Shown: positions 11,020 to 22,022, counted from the stretch's first letter. The stretch: DNA of 64,000 nucleotides from Symbiodinium natans (GCA_905221605.1 CAJNDS010002180.1:454501-518500), one strand, 5' to 3'. The notes: generated by a model not told the origin, from the letters alone. Translations and numbers: made by a program.

Positions 11020-11047
11020 CCAGACCTTCCTCGCAGCCACCCCCAGG
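11020..11047 (+). CDS. Microexon candidate
   Basis: Between GAGGCAG and GTTTAG, reading QTFLAATPR. Confidence 0.35.
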
Positions 11048-11308
11048 GTTTAGTCGGGTTGGTCCCTCGGGTTCTGTGGGGGCTTCCTTTTGTCTTTGGG
11101 CTGATGCTCAAAGTAGTGATCAGCGCACCAGCGGTTCGAAGCCTGTGCGATGCAGACGCCGGGATAGAGCCAAAACACTAAACCCTAATTCCTAAACCCT
11201 AAACCCTATAACCCTAAACCCTAAACCCTAGACCCTAAACCCTACTTCTTGCATCCCTAAGGAGTCCCAAGTCGCTTTGGAGCCAACTCTGGTTGCCACA
11301 GCGTGCAG

Positions 11309-11355
11309 GACTTGCACATCCTTCTCGAGGGCACCGTCTTCCTGTACAGGACAGG
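11309..11355 (+). CDS. Exon candidate, cyclic-nucleotide-binding-like strand (tentative)
   Basis: Between GTGCAG and GTTTAGGG. Reads DLHILLEGTVFLYRT. The pattern 'hydrophobic pair, [IL]-x-x-G-x-[LV]-x-[LV]-Y' is typical of a beta hairpin in cyclic-nucleotide-binding domains. It might belong with the C-linker-like exon at 6628, but 4.6 kb and several other islands lie between. Confidence 0.5.
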
Positions 11356-11977
11356 GTTTAGGGTTTCGGGATTAGGGTTTAGGGTTTGGGGTTTAGGGTT
11401 CAGAGGTTTGGGGGTCTTAGGGTTGGTCAATAATTAAAATCGCTAAGCCGTGCCTGAATGCATCAACCACACACCATGCCACTCTGTTGCAGAAATTGGC
11501 CCCCACATCTCTTCTCGGCCCTAAAAGCTCGACCCTAAACCCCTTACACTTAAACCCGTTACACCCTTAAAACCCTCCAAGAACCCCTCAAGGCCCTTGA
11601 AAGCTCCTGACAGTCCTTCAACCAACCTTTGGAGAATCTCAAGCCAGGGTTTAGGGTTTAGGGTTTAGGGTTTAGGGTGTAGGACCCTTTAGCTTTCGGG
11701 GTTGAGGGCTTCTAAAGCCCTTGGTCCGCAGCTCTGCTTCCATGTTGCTCCATCAACTGTGGGACTGACCTGAGCATTGGAAAAGTTGGCCCTGTAACCC
11801 GAAACCTTGCGGTTTAGGGTTTAGGGTTTAGGATTTAGGGTGGGTTTCATGCTTGCGGCTCGCCTAGGGGAAGTCCGAAGACCCTAAAGTTATGGAAGTC
11901 GTGCAAATTGAGTTCCTACAACTCTCGCTGCCGTACTCTCTGGGTTATGCCAAGGGGGGTGAGCCTGGATGCTAGTA

Positions 11978-12072
11978 CCCAAAGGGTCCACATTAACCCA
12001 TACAGTATATACTTGGGCCTTAAAGGGGCCTTTCGTGCCCAAATACCTACTACATAGGAACGCGGACCATTA
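11978..12072. mobile_element. Family D element, diverged
   Basis: AAGGGTCCACATTAACC at the left and CGGACCATTAGGGG at the right, with TATACTTGGGCCTTAAAGG inside. Diverged relative of the clean copy at 17019-17115. Confidence 0.5.
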
Positions 12073-12349
12073 GGGGTCTGGAGCACCTCAAACCTTCCAG
12101 CCCAAAACTCTAAACCCCTCAAAGGCCCCAGGCCTTGAACCTAAGAATAATTCAACATACGTATCCCCCTGATGCTGAAGCGGATGCGGGATTTTGGAAT
12201 TGTCGGATCGCGAGCTTGCCTGCTTCGACACTGCGCGTGCCTTGAGTGGTTAAGCTATAACAGGAGAAATGAAAGAAGGATTTCACCATACCCCTTAATT
12301 TCCTGTAAGGGTATGCCCAGGGGGTATGTTGGAAAGATCTTAGCTTCAG

Positions 12350-12418
12350 CAACCGCGCGCGCCAGGCGCGATGGCGATGCCGAGCGTCACGCCCGGGAGG
12401 CCCCTGAACAAGAAGGGG
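12350..12418 (+). CDS. Exon candidate ending at GTTTAGG
   Basis: Between GCTTCAG and GTTTAGG, 23 codons in phase 0: PRAPGAMAMPSVTPGRPLNK in the middle. A second frame (TARARRDGDAERHAREAPEQ) is also open, with lower third-position GC. Confidence 0.45.
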
Positions 12419-13031
12419 GTTTAGGACTTAGGATTAAAGGTTTAGGATTTAGGGTTTAGGTTTTAGGGTTGAGGACTTCGAGGTAAGAAGGCGCCAAGCA
12501 GGTCCTTGACCAACTCCGGGGTCTGTAGGGTTTGGGGTTGAGGGTTGAGGGTTTAGGGTTTAGGGTTTAGGGTTTAGGGTTTAGGGCCTTATAAGGCTTC
12601 ACGAAGGGCAGTGTAGGGATGGGAGGAGCTCCCCATATGCTATCGGATCCCGAGTTGACCCTACGTCCGGGGTGGGGGGGGGGCATGTTGGCATTTCTGA
12701 GATATGAGCAGTAGAGCCTTAATCACCCCAAGCGCCAAACCCTCAACGGTTACACGGATTTCGGGTCTAGGGTTTCGGGACGCCTCCAAAAAATGACTTT
12801 TTTGGTTACAGGCTTCTTGGCGGCACGCATCCAGCCAACACCCAGGAACCTGAAGTCCCCCCTCCAGACCCTTCATCCTCAAACCAATTCTACACCATAC
12901 GCCCAACACTCCGAACCTTTTAAACCCTAAGCCCTATACCCTGAACCAAGCACTGCTCTAGGGTTTAGGGTTGATAAGGGGTTTAGGGTTGAGGGGTTTA
13001 CGGTTTTTTGTTTAGGTTTTAGGGTTTAGGG

Positions 13032-13131
13032 TTGGGATGTCCCCCTTCTTCTAACGGTCCTTAGTAGGCATCATAGTGCCCCCTATTAGAATCCCTATCA
13101 AGGACTTTTTGTATAAGGGGGAACATCCCAA
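13032..13131. mobile_element. Family A element, complete
   Basis: Ends TTGGGATGTC and GAACATCCCAA; arms pair over most of their length around CCTTAGTAGGCATCATAGTG and its partner. Confidence 0.75.
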
Positions 13132-13191
13132 GTTTAGGGTTTTGGGTTTATTTTTTTAGGCCTAAAACGGGTTTGGGTCGTTTTTGTGCAG

Positions 13192-13260
13192 GACTACATT
13201 GACCTCATGGCCGACTGGGAGAACATCGCCCAGGCGAAGCCGAGGCCTGGCCAAGCCATG
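13192..13260 (+). CDS. Exon candidate
   Basis: Exactly 23 codons between TTTTTGTGCAG, a good pyrimidine-rich acceptor, and GTGCGC. Reads DYIDLMADWENIAQAKPRPG, then QAM. Twenty-one of 23 codons end in G or C. Among the clearest exon calls; product unknown. Confidence 0.65.
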
Positions 13261-13305
13261 GTGCGCTTTTATAGGGTTTACCTTTTTTAAAAGGCTTAGG
13301 GCCGT

Positions 13306-13500
13306 GTAGGGTTTAGGGTTTAGGGTTTAGGGTTTAGGGTTTAGGGTTTAGGGTTTAGGGTTTAGGGTTTAGGGTTTAGGGTTTAGGGTTTAGGGTTTAG
13401 GTTTAAGGGTTTAGGGTTTAGGGTTTAGGGTTTAGGGTTTAGGGTTTAGGGTTTAGGGTTTAGGGTTTAGGGTTTAGGGTTTTAGGTTTAGGGTTTATAG
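13306..13500. repeat. Long TTTAGGG array
   Basis: About 27 tandem units with three slips, directly downstream of the exon candidate at 13192. The longest uninterrupted G-strand run in the window. Confidence 0.95.
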
Positions 13501-13648
13501 GTTATAGGGTTTGCTAGTTTTTTTGCGGTTTATGGGGCTTTTAGGGGTTTATAGGGTTTATAAAGTATAGGGTTTTTAAAGTGTTTTAGGGGTTAGGGTT
13601 TATAGGGTATATAGGATTTGTAGGATTTTTAGGGTTATCGTTGATAGG

Positions 13649-13739
13649 TTGGGATGTTCCCACTGCTACTAACAGCACCTTAATAGGGATCATTGTAGGG
13701 GTACTCTAATCCCTATAAAGGACTAAGGGGAACATCCCA
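13649..13739. mobile_element. Family A element, complete
   Basis: TTGGGATGTTCCCAC to AACATCCCA, 0.5 kb from another copy, in the same heptamer-filled spacer. Confidence 0.7.
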
Positions 13740-13789
13740 CTTGATAGGGCATTTGGGGTTTATAGGGTGTATAACATTGATAGGGTTTA

Positions 13790-14150
13790 TAGGAACCCTG
13801 AAACCCTAAAAGCCTAAACCCTAAACCCTGAGCCCTGCAACCCTAAAACCCTAAACCCTAAGCCCTCAAACCCCTAAAAGCCTAAAAACCCCAAACCCTG
13901 AAACCCCTAACAGCCTAAGCCCTACACCCACCCACAAACCCTTAAAAGGTTTAACCCTACACACCTAAAAGCCCTCAATGCCCAAAACCTACACCCTGGA
14001 ACCCCTAAAAGCCTGCCAGGCTTAGGGTTTAGGCTTTTAGGCTTTTAGGCTTTTAGGGTTTTAGGGTCTTAGGGTCTTAGGGTTTAGGGTTTAGGGTTGC
14101 CGGGTTCAGGGTTGCCGGGTTTAGGGTTTAGGCTTTTTTGGGGTTTCAGG
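13790..14150. repeat. C-rich then G-rich degenerate heptamers
   Basis: About 220 bases of CCCTAAA-like sequence followed by TTTAGGG-like sequence with TTAGGCTTT slips. No coding island seen. Confidence 0.8.
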
Positions 14151-14199
14151 GTTCCTATAATCCTATAAACCCATCAACGTTATAAACCCTTAACGCTAG

Positions 14200-14253
14200 T
14201 GGGACTCAAGGAGCTTCGCTGCCCGGAGTCCCGGAGTCCCATGCAGCTTAGGG
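14200..14253 (+). CDS. Exon candidate
   Basis: Between ACGCTAG and GTTACGG: two bases, 17 codons (GLKELRCPESRSPMQLR), one base. Confidence 0.5.
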
Positions 14254-14800
14254 GTTACGGGTTTCGGATTTATAGGGGGGGGGGGGGGGGGGGCATCGTG
14301 GGGTTAGGGTTTAGGGTTTGGGGTTTTGTAGGATTTAGGGTTTATAGGGTTTAGGTTCAGGGTTTTGGGTTTGGGGTGCGGGGTTTAGAGAACTTGCAGT
14401 CGCGCGAGCGGCATGAGTGCTGTGTTTGGGCCGAAGCTTGAAGCCAGAATCCAGTCAGTAAGTTCCGCTCAAACCCTGAACCCTAAACCCTAACCTTTAC
14501 CCTAAACCCCAAGGCCTAAGCCCTAATCCCTAAACCCTCGGTTGGCCTTTGGGGTATTTTGCATTTTCCTTACTTGGGTATATTGGGGACCCTACATATA
14601 AATATTTCTTCAAAGGGCTTATAGGCCAACCCAGATAAGCCCTGGAACCAAACCCTAAACCCAAACCCTAAACCCTGAACCCTAATCCCTAAACCCTAAA
14701 CCCTAAACCCTAAACCCTAAACCCTAAACCCTAAACCCTAAACCCTAAACCCTAAACCCTAAACCCTAAACCAAAACCCCAAACCAACTTCAACTACCAG

Positions 14801-14856
14801 GCCCCTGAGTCGGGTGCGGCGTACCATGGAAGCGGCTTGTCCAACAGCGGCTGAGG
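14801..14856 (+). CDS. Exon candidate ending at GTTTAGGG
   Basis: Between CTACCAG and GTTTAGGG. In the only frame open across both edges it reads PLSRVRRTMEAACPTAAE. CCCTAAA array immediately upstream, TTTAGGG array immediately downstream: a textbook case of the window's flank pattern. Confidence 0.55.
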
Positions 14857-15250
14857 GTTTAGGGTTTAGGGTTTAGGGTTTAGGGTTTAGGGTTGAGGGT
14901 TGAGGGTTGAGGGTTAGGGGGTTTAGGGTTTAGGGTTTAGGGTTAGGGGGTTTAGGGTTTAGGGCTTCGGGTTTGGGGTTTGGGGGGGGGGGGGGGGGGG
15001 GGGGGTGTTGGGGGTTTTGGGTTTCTGGGCTTCTGGGCCCTAAATGTGGGTTGAATGTGTAAGGCACGGTAGACAGCCCATAGTATGTACCAGGGATCGG
15101 GAATGGAGTTGGTATGTTCATGAGTAGGTGTCTTGGGCCCTTGAAACATTCGCACTTTCTCTCTGACTTTCAAGAGGATCACATTCAGAATATGTTTCAG
15201 AGGGTTTTAGGGGATACGAATCAATAGCCTTATGCACGAGATGCGCTAAG

Positions 15251-15310
15251 GGGACGATGTCCCGGATGTCGCAGCTGGCGTCTGCGCTGAAACGCTTCAG
15301 GCGCCGGCTC
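15251..15310 (+). CDS. Exon candidate
   Basis: Twenty codons between GCTAAG and GTGGTG: GTMSRMSQLASALKRFRRRL. Basic, possibly helical. Confidence 0.5.
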
Positions 15311-15683
15311 GTGGTGATTCCTGAATTGGGGTCCCTTTTTTGGGAAGACAGGCCGCCTTAGAGTAGTAACCCCCCAAAAGGACCATACTTCAGAGAAGTG
15401 ACCTTCCAGACTGATTTCAGAGTTTAGGTTTGAGAGGTTCAGGATTCAGGGTTTAGGGCTTAAAGCCTAAACCCTAAAGCCTAAAGGCCCGAAAGTTCAG
15501 GTTTAGTCTTTGGGTAGATACCCTCGATGGTCAGAGCCAGATTTGGGGTTTGGGATGAGGGTTTAGGGTTTAGGGTTTGGGGTTCCACTTCTCGCTACCC
15601 CCAAACCCTAACCCTAAACCCTAAACCCCAAACCCTAAACCCTAAACCCCAAACCCTAAATCCTAAACCCTAACCCCCCTAAG

Positions 15684-15731
15684 CTGCAGCTCCAGGACCG
15701 GGAGTTCTGGGCACCAGAACGCCTTGGCTAG
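15684..15731 (+). CDS. Exon candidate or terminal fragment
   Basis: After CCCTAAG reads LQLQDREFWAPERLG then TAG. No GT at the right edge, so this may be a true C-terminus. Confidence 0.4.
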   Translation: MQLQDREFWAPERLG

Positions 15732-16409
15732 CTCATCGACTAACGAGCTGGCTCCTGGGACGACTTTGGGGAGTTTAGGGTTTAGGGTTTAGGGTTTAGG
15801 GTTTCAAATAGTAGGATCCCTTATAATAAGGACGACTTTGGAGATTTCGCACCCTTTTCCAACCATCTCAAGTTTGGGGTTTAGGGCTTCTTCGGGTTTT
15901 TTAGGGTTTTTAGGGTTTCTTAGGGTTTAGGGTTTTAGGGTGTTTGGTTTTTTTGGGGGTTTAGGGTTTTTAGTGTTTAGGTTTAGAACTGAACATTGTT
16001 GGCCAGCCTCGAACATCTAAAAGGCCCTGCAGTGGAAGTTAGAACCAGAAATTTGAACCACCAGGAACCGTCAAGAAACGATTAAAGGCACGTAGCTACC
16101 ATTGTTGCATGTTTGGAAACTAGAGTTTTGTTGATTTTTTGTTCGGGGGGGGGGGGGAGGGGGGGGTGTTTTCCATAAGGTGCGTAAGACTTACTTATCC
16201 TACAGCTGAACTTTAAACTTTTTGGGTTTCCTTCTTTAGTAGGAATAATCAAGTTTAACCCTTTTTTTCCCTTGGTTATTGGAGAAGTAAGAATATTCAA
16301 GAGTGTTTCTCAGAGGGACTGATATTGAGAACAGACCCATGTCTTCTACTCGAGGCTGGGCTTCTCAGCCTACAACCCGAACATGGTTTCAAGGTTGTAG
16401 GGTTTAGGG

Positions 16410-16640
16410 CTAAACCCTAAACCCTAAACCCTAAACCCTAAACCCTAAACCCTAAACCCTAAACCCTAAACCCTAAACCCTAAACCCTAAACCCTAAACC
16501 CTAAACCCCCTACCTCCTAAACCCTAAACCCTAAACCCTAAACCCTAAACCCTAAACCCTAAACCCTAAACCCTAAACCCTAAACCCTAAACCCTAAACC
16601 CTAAACCCTAAACCCTAAACCCTAACCCTAAACCCTAAAC
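16410..16640. repeat. Long CCCTAAA array
   Basis: About 31 units with one interruption (CCCCCTACCTCC near 16506). Directly upstream of the exon candidate at 16669. Confidence 0.95.
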
Positions 16641-16668
16641 CGCATTTTAGGGCGCACGCGCACGTAAG

Positions 16669-16746
16669 GACCTTGCATTCTTCGGCTCCTGCTACAGCGA
16701 GAACCTTGCCCGAGGCACGCCTCGGGAACCTGTGGTGGGTTTCAAG
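16669..16746 (+). CDS. Exon candidate, first of a three-exon phase-compatible run
   Basis: Exactly 26 codons between CACGTAAG and GTGAAC. Reads DLAFFGSCYSENLARGTPRE, then PVVGFK. The GSCYSEN stretch is reminiscent of GSCFA proteins (GSCFAEN), but that is a short match. Phase 0 on both sides, so it joins in frame to the candidate at 16895. Confidence 0.65.
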
Positions 16747-16894
16747 GTGAACTTCGATCCCTAGCCCTAAACCCTGAACCGTAAACCCTAAACCCTAAAC
16801 CCTAAACCCTAAACTCTAAACCCTAAACCCTAAACTTGCGACTTTCGCCCTTAAACGAATAGTCCTTAGTCGAGATTCAAGTGCCAGCTGCCAG

Positions 16895-16935
16895 ACAAAC
16901 GTCGAGAAGCCCCACGCTAAGAATACTCGCCGCCT
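16895..16935 (+). CDS. Exon candidate, second of the run
   Basis: Between CTGCCAG and GTTTTAGGG: 13 codons TNVEKPHAKNTRR plus two bases. The overhang fits the next candidate at 17162. Confidence 0.5.
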
Positions 16936-17018
16936 GTTTTAGGGTCTCCAGGGCTCAGGTCTTAAGACTAGGATGTAGGGTTTAGGGTTTACGGTTTAGG
17001 GTATTGCGTCTTACCCTA

Positions 17019-17115
17019 AGGGTCCATGTACCTAAATAGGGAGTACTTGGGCCTTAAAGTACTTCCTATAGGGACTTTGGGGCCCAAGTATGGAATTGTG
17101 AGGTACATGGACCCT
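17019..17115. mobile_element. Family D element, 15-bp perfect terminal inverted repeats
   Basis: Ends AGGGTCCATGTACCT and AGGTACATGGACCCT pair perfectly; 97 bases in all, with a second palindrome (TACTTGGGCC and GGCCCAAGTA) inside. Lies within the putative intron before the exon at 17162. Confidence 0.8.
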
Positions 17116-17161
17116 CAGGGCATTGTTTGTTGCTTTCTTGCTGGTTCCTGCACACCTGGAG

Positions 17162-17206
17162 CCCTGTGGCCCTGTACCACACTCCCGAAAATCCTCATCG
17201 GCGGAG
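17162..17206 (+). CDS. Exon candidate, third of the run
   Basis: Between CCTGGAG and GTCTCC: one base, PVALYHTPENPHRR, two bases. Phase agrees with the exon at 16895. Confidence 0.4.
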
Positions 17207-17377
17207 GTCTCCCATGCCCGAAAGCTTGAAAGCCCCTGAACCCTAAACCCTAAACCCTAAACCCGAAACCCGAAACCCCAAACCCTAAACCCTAAACCCT
17301 AAACCCTAAACCCGAAACCCTAAACCCTAAACCCTAAACCCTAAACCCTAAACTCGCGCCTGCAAAACCCACGGCAG

Positions 17378-17442
17378 GGCTCAAGGAGCTGTCGAAGCAG
17401 GACTTGATGCAGCGGCAGGCGGCGGAGTTCATACAGGCCAGG
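17378..17442 (+). CDS. Exon candidate ending at GTTTAGGG
   Basis: Between ACGGCAG and GTTTAGGG: LKELSKQDLMQRQAAEFIQA plus one codon. Amphipathic, coiled-coil-like. A G-rich tract follows at once; a C-rich array precedes. Confidence 0.6.
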
Positions 17443-17880
17443 GTTTAGGGTTGAATAGGGTTTAGGGTTTAGGGTTTAGGGTTTAGGGTTTAGGGTTGAA
17501 TAGGGCTTAGGGCTTAGTAGGGTTCAACAGGGGTTTATAGGGTTTTTGAAGGGTTTGCCAGGGTTTTTAAAGCATTTATAGGGTGTGTAAAGGGTTGAAT
17601 AGGGCTTATCAGGGTTTAGGACTCATGAGGGTTCCACAGGTGTTTATAGGGTTTTTGAAGGGCTTATAGGGTCATCGGATTTACAGGGGTTTTAGGTTTT
17701 TTGGGGTTTACAGGGTTTTAAGGTTTTTGGTTTATCGGATTTATAGGATTGAAAGGGCCTATAGGGCTTGTAGCGATATTGGGCATTGTAGGGATTGTAA
17801 GGTTTCATCGCAAGTAGGGTTTACCGGGTGTAAGGATGATAGCATTTTGGTGTTTTTTTGGGGCTACTCCGACTTTTGGA
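17443..17880. repeat. G-rich degenerate heptamers, no gene seen
   Basis: TTTAGGG grading into TTTATAGGG variants; nothing coding is supported. Confidence 0.8.
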
Positions 17881-17904
17881 AATAACCTAAGCCCGAGAAA
17901 CACC

Positions 17905-17980
17905 TAGAAACCCTAGAAACCCTAGAAACCCTAGAAACCCTAGAAACCCTAGAAACCCTAGAAACCCTAGAAACCCTAAG
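17905..17980. repeat. 9-bp variant array (CCCTAGAAA)n
   Basis: Eight to nine near-identical nonamers, a locally homogenised variant of the heptamer. Confidence 0.9.
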
Positions 17981-17987
17981 CCCGAAG

Positions 17988-18024
17988 CCGAGGGCTTCTA
18001 CAGGGATGCGCTGATGGATGGCTT
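17988..18024 (+). CDS. Microexon candidate
   Basis: Between CCCGAAG and GTGAAG: EGFYRDALMDG. High third-position GC; short. Confidence 0.4.
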
Positions 18025-18211
18025 GTGAAGCGTTCAGGGTTTCGGGTTTGGGTGCTTGTATGACCTTATTCTCCTAAACCCTAAGCCCTAAGCCCTAAGC
18101 CCTAAACCCTAAACCCTAAACCCTAAACCGCCAGGTTCAGGTAGGGTTGTTGAGCTTGCTGTCACGTACAGAAGGCGACTCCGATGGCTTTAAGAACTAA
18201 TGGGTCGCCAG

Positions 18212-18299
18212 AAGTCGGGTTCTACATGCCCCGCAATGAGAGCTACGACTACGCTTGCCCGTTTTATGATCTGCCTTTCAGCTGCCCACGAGCCTCCAG
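18212..18299 (+). CDS. Exon candidate
   Basis: Between GTCGCCAG and GTAAAC, a standard-looking donor. Two bases, 28 codons, two bases: VGFYMPRNESYDYACPFYDL followed by PFSCPRAS. Aromatic-rich, with two cysteines. Product not recognised. Confidence 0.65.
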
Positions 18300-18938
18300 G
18301 TAAACATCGAGCCCCATTGCCGAGCCTTCAACCCTAAGCCCTCAACACTGAAAAACAGGGACCCCGAGGAACGGGCCCGTCGTTTCGTTGGGGAATGTAG
18401 GATGCCAAGCCCTAAACCGTATTGCCCGGCCAGGCAATGTGGAGAGAGACTTGGCCTAACTGCAACCGTAGGGCGGGTGCTTGGGAAGGGTTTAGGGTTT
18501 TGGCCCATGGTTCTGCGCCTAGGGGGGTTTTGCAACGAGGGCTTTGGGCTTCAGGTCTACAGGATCTTTAGACATTAGGGTAGGTTTAGGGTTTGTGATT
18601 TAGGGCTTTGGGATTCTTTGGACGTAATAGGCGTTCAAGGAATTTGGGTATCTGGGAGGCCTAGTAATCAACCGTAGAAGCTGCATTCCCCTGCTTTGGG
18701 GTACAGATATCCCTTGTTAAACCGCCTGAAGCGAAATGTCGGCAAAAACAGGATTTCAGGGTTTCGGGTTCAGAGTTCCCCTTGTGGTTTGCAGGAGGGT
18801 GTCCAGGGCAAACCCTAAACCCTAAACCCTAAACCCTAAGCCCTAAGCCCTAAGCCCTAAGCCCTAAACCCAAAGCTCCTCCCCCCGCCCATACAAAAAG
18901 TCTACGTGCACTTGAACCATCCGCTATAAGGGTTCAAG

Positions 18939-19009
18939 GCAGAGACTGAGCTAGAGCGAGGAGATTCAGAAGTGGGAGTGCGCAAGTGTCTTTGCTTTGT
19001 GTGCTTAGG
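18939..19009 (+). CDS. Exon candidate
   Basis: After GTTCAAG reads AETELERGDSEVGVRKCLCF and a few more residues to GTTGAGG. An inner GT (after CGCAA) would shorten it. Confidence 0.45.
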
Positions 19010-19629
19010 GTTGAGGGTTTAGGGTTTAGGGTTTAGGGTTCGAGGTTTAGGGAGGTGTCGACACCTCACCCATGAGGAGATCTAGAAGCCCCGAACCTTC
19101 GATCACCTTCCTCGCCATTCCAAACAACCCTAAGCCCTAAGCCCTAAACCCTAAACCCTAAGCCCTAAACCCTAAACCCTAAACCATATCAAGGGCCCAT
19201 GTACATGCAAGGACCACCAAACGCGCACCGGTGCCCTGAAGCATCGCCACCGCCACGCCTTCGGCGCTTCGGCTTCCATTGGGGGGTTTAGGGTTTACCT
19301 AGGGGTCCTTTTTGAAGGGGCGTCTACTACATTTGGGGGGTAAAGCGGGTACCCCTAGTATTGGAAACCCCCACCCCCCATGTTTTTAGAGTTTACGATA
19401 TTTGGGGCTTGATTCGGGCTTGGGCTTTTGGGTAATCAGGACACCTGTATACTCAATTCTCTACTGTAGGTATGGCCACCCCAAATATGTAGGCTACCGA
19501 TAAAGGGCCCCGGGCCCTGGTGTAATCAAGAGAACTGCGTGTTTAAGATGCATTGTTTGCTTGACTGGTTCAAATTTTACTCTAGGGTTTAGGGTTTAGG
19601 GTTTAGGGTTGCTTCATTCCGCCTTTGAG

Positions 19630-19659
19630 GACACCCCGTCGACGCACCAGCCTACTTTG
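19630..19659 (+). CDS. Microexon candidate with consensus donor
   Basis: Ten codons, DTPSTHQPTL, between TTTGAG and GTGAGT. The donor is the strongest part. Confidence 0.4.
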
Positions 19660-19699
19660 GTGAGTCGAGCCTCTGGATGCCGCCAGGGGCCCTAGCATT

Positions 19700-20400
19700 G
19701 CTTTAGGGTTTAATTATGACCTTAGGTTGCTTTGAGGGTTCAGGGTTCAGGGTTTACTTTATAGGGTTCTTAAGGGAGGGGGGTTCATGGGGGGTAGGTA
19801 CCTAGGGAACCTTAGGGAAGCTTAGGGAGCCTTAGGGAGTAGGGAGTATTCGGGAACCTTGGGTTACATACCCCCGCTTCAGGGTTGAAGGTTCTTCAGG
19901 TACGTGGTCCCAAAATATGGGCCCGTAAAAGGGGACGTTATATACCCCTCAAAAGCCGCTACAACCCAAAAGGAACCTAGACAACCTACTTTAAGCAACT
20001 TTGCTAAGGATCTGAGTGTTTACTCATAGAAAACAATGCGGTTCCGGTGTTTGGTTTGTTTCTGGCTAAGGGCTTGCACAGGGTTTAGGGCTACAGCTGG
20101 TGTACAGTGTTTTTTGTGGCTTAGGGTACAGAGAGTTTTCCGTTTAGGCTCTATAGGGCTTAGACTGTTTATGGGATGTAGGAAACTCTCAACGCCATTT
20201 CCTCAGGCTGTGGTTACTACATTGTTTTGTTAGAGACCTAAGGACCTACAACCTAAGTGATAACAGCACCCTGATCCCAACTTCGACAACCTAAACTAGA
20301 ATCCCTGATCCCTGAACCCTATGCCCTCAACCCTAAACCCTAATCCTTAAACCCTAAACCCTAAACCACAAAGCCTAAACCGCCTAAACCCTAACCTGAA
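19700..20400. other. Spacer with diverged repeats, no supported gene
   Basis: Short GGGAACCTTAGGGA-like repeats near 19800-19870, a family D-like remnant near 19905, then degenerate heptamers. The open frame at 20036-20233 reads heptamer-derived sequence. Confidence 0.6.
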
Positions 20401-20420
20401 ACCCTAAAGGGCCGTTGAAG

Positions 20421-20483
20421 CCTCAACCAAGGCTTCGCGACTGGAAGGGGGGCCAAGCCATACTGCCCCTCTGTCTGCCCAGG
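20421..20483 (+). CDS. Exon candidate
   Basis: Twenty-one codons between GTTGAAG and GTTCAGG; starts PQPRLRDWKGGQAILPLCLP. Confidence 0.5.
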
Positions 20484-20773
20484 GTTCAGGATATAGTGTC
20501 TACTTTACCATGCAGTCACAAAACCGCGGACTTTTAGGCTTTGGGGTGTATAGGGCTTTGGGCTTAGGTGTTGGGGTTTAGGGTTTAGGGCTTAGGTTTC
20601 GGGGTTAACGCCCGAAGTTGGGTTCAGCATTTCACACTTCTATGGAGTTTGGGGTTCGTTAGACAAAGGGGGCAGAGAGAAGATGTTTGAAAGCCGTGGG
20701 TTTTTTAAACCCTAAGACCCTAAGCCCTACACCCCACACCTTAAACCCTAAACAACTCGTGTGTTGCACACAG

Positions 20774-20820
20774 ACGGCTTCACAACTCAGCTGGAGCCCC
20801 CAAGACTTCAACTTGACATA
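20774..20820 (+). CDS. Exon candidate
   Basis: Between CACACAG and GTCCCC: two bases then GFTTQLEPPRLQLDI. The frame stays open beyond (to about 20890) if not spliced. Confidence 0.45.
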
Positions 20821-21411
20821 GTCCCCACACCCAAATTAAGGAAGCGGTCGGAAGAAGTACTAATAATTCTCCCTTATGCTCCCTGTACTTAGGGTTTAGG
20901 GTTAAGGGTTCAAGGGCTAGGACATACTATATTTCCCCCGAAACCTATTCTAATGCTGAAGACCCCTGTATTCAATTCGCACACAAGGCTCGACTGGGGT
21001 GGGGAGTCGGTTTCGGGTGGCGCCGTCCCAAGGCTTCCATGCTTCAACCTGGCAGCTTGCTGTCAAGGGTTTAGGGTCTAGGGTTTAGGGTTCAGGGTTT
21101 AGGGTCTAGGGTTTAGGGTTTAGGGTTTAGTGAACCCCTTAACGCTTGCAGGGGCTTTGAGGGCTTTAGGCTCGAGCCCTAAGCTTAAACCAATGCCCCA
21201 CAACCCCAATAATCCCTATTCCCTAAACTTAACACAAACCCCAATTCTTTGTTTATTTTGTGTTTTTCGTTTTTTTTGGGGTGGGAGGGGGGGGGGAGGC
21301 AAAGCCCACTTTTAAAACAGATAAGAGCCCGTTTTTGTTTTCCCCGGTTGCTGGGGTTTAGGGTTTAGGGTTAGGGTGTAGGGTAGTTCAGGGTCCCTAA
21401 AACCCAAAACC

Positions 21412-21453
21412 CTAAACCCTCAACCCTCAACCCTCAACCCTCAGCCCTCAGCC

Positions 21454-21492
<39 letters not shown>

Positions 21493-21495
21493 AAG
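21412..21495. repeat. 7-bp variant array (CCCTCAA)n
   Basis: About eleven units differing from CCCTAAA at one base, directly upstream of the exon at 21496. Confidence 0.9.
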
Positions 21496-21569
21496 GCATG
21501 GCTACACCGTGCGCTGCAAGAGCCAAGTCGAGCTCATCTCCATACCGCGCGCGGCGGCCCCCTGGCCTG
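21496..21569 (+). CDS. Exon candidate
   Basis: Between CTCAAAG and GTGGGG: one base, 24 codons, one base. Starts HGYTVRCKSQVELISIPRAA. CCCTCAA array before and TTTAGGG array after. Confidence 0.6.
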
Positions 21570-22022
21570 GTGGGGTTCAGGGTTTAGGGTTTAGGGTTTA
21601 GGGTTTAGGGTTTAGGGTTTAGGGTTTAGGGTTTAGGGTTTAGGGCCGATTCTTGCAGGGAAGGGGTGCACCTAAACCCCAGACCCTAAATCCTAGACCC
21701 TAAACCCTAAACCCTACACCCCATATGGGGATATGAGAAGGGGATCCTACTACCCATTATCGTAAGCCACGCAACCCTCTCCCCCCCGGAAAGGCAACAT
21801 GTAGTAGCCATTATCAGAGAGCCACTAGACGAGTATTCATGCACGACCAAACCCATGAACATAAGCAGAAGAAGCGAAGAAGCAAGCAGAACATCTAAGC
21901 CTAGTTTTCGTTTTGACTCGTCGAGAGTAAAGGCTGAATTCATGAAGCCAAAGCCAAAGGGAAATCCTCAGAAGAGACCCGAGAATCCTAGAAGTAGCCA
22001 GTTAAGAGACTCCGTAGGCATT

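Noticed and set aside
12476-12522. Minus-strand exon candidate TPELVKDLLGAFLPR
   Set aside because: Good composition and acceptor, but no GT donor on that strand, and the plus strand has GTAAGAAG at the same place; left out of the feature list as undecided.
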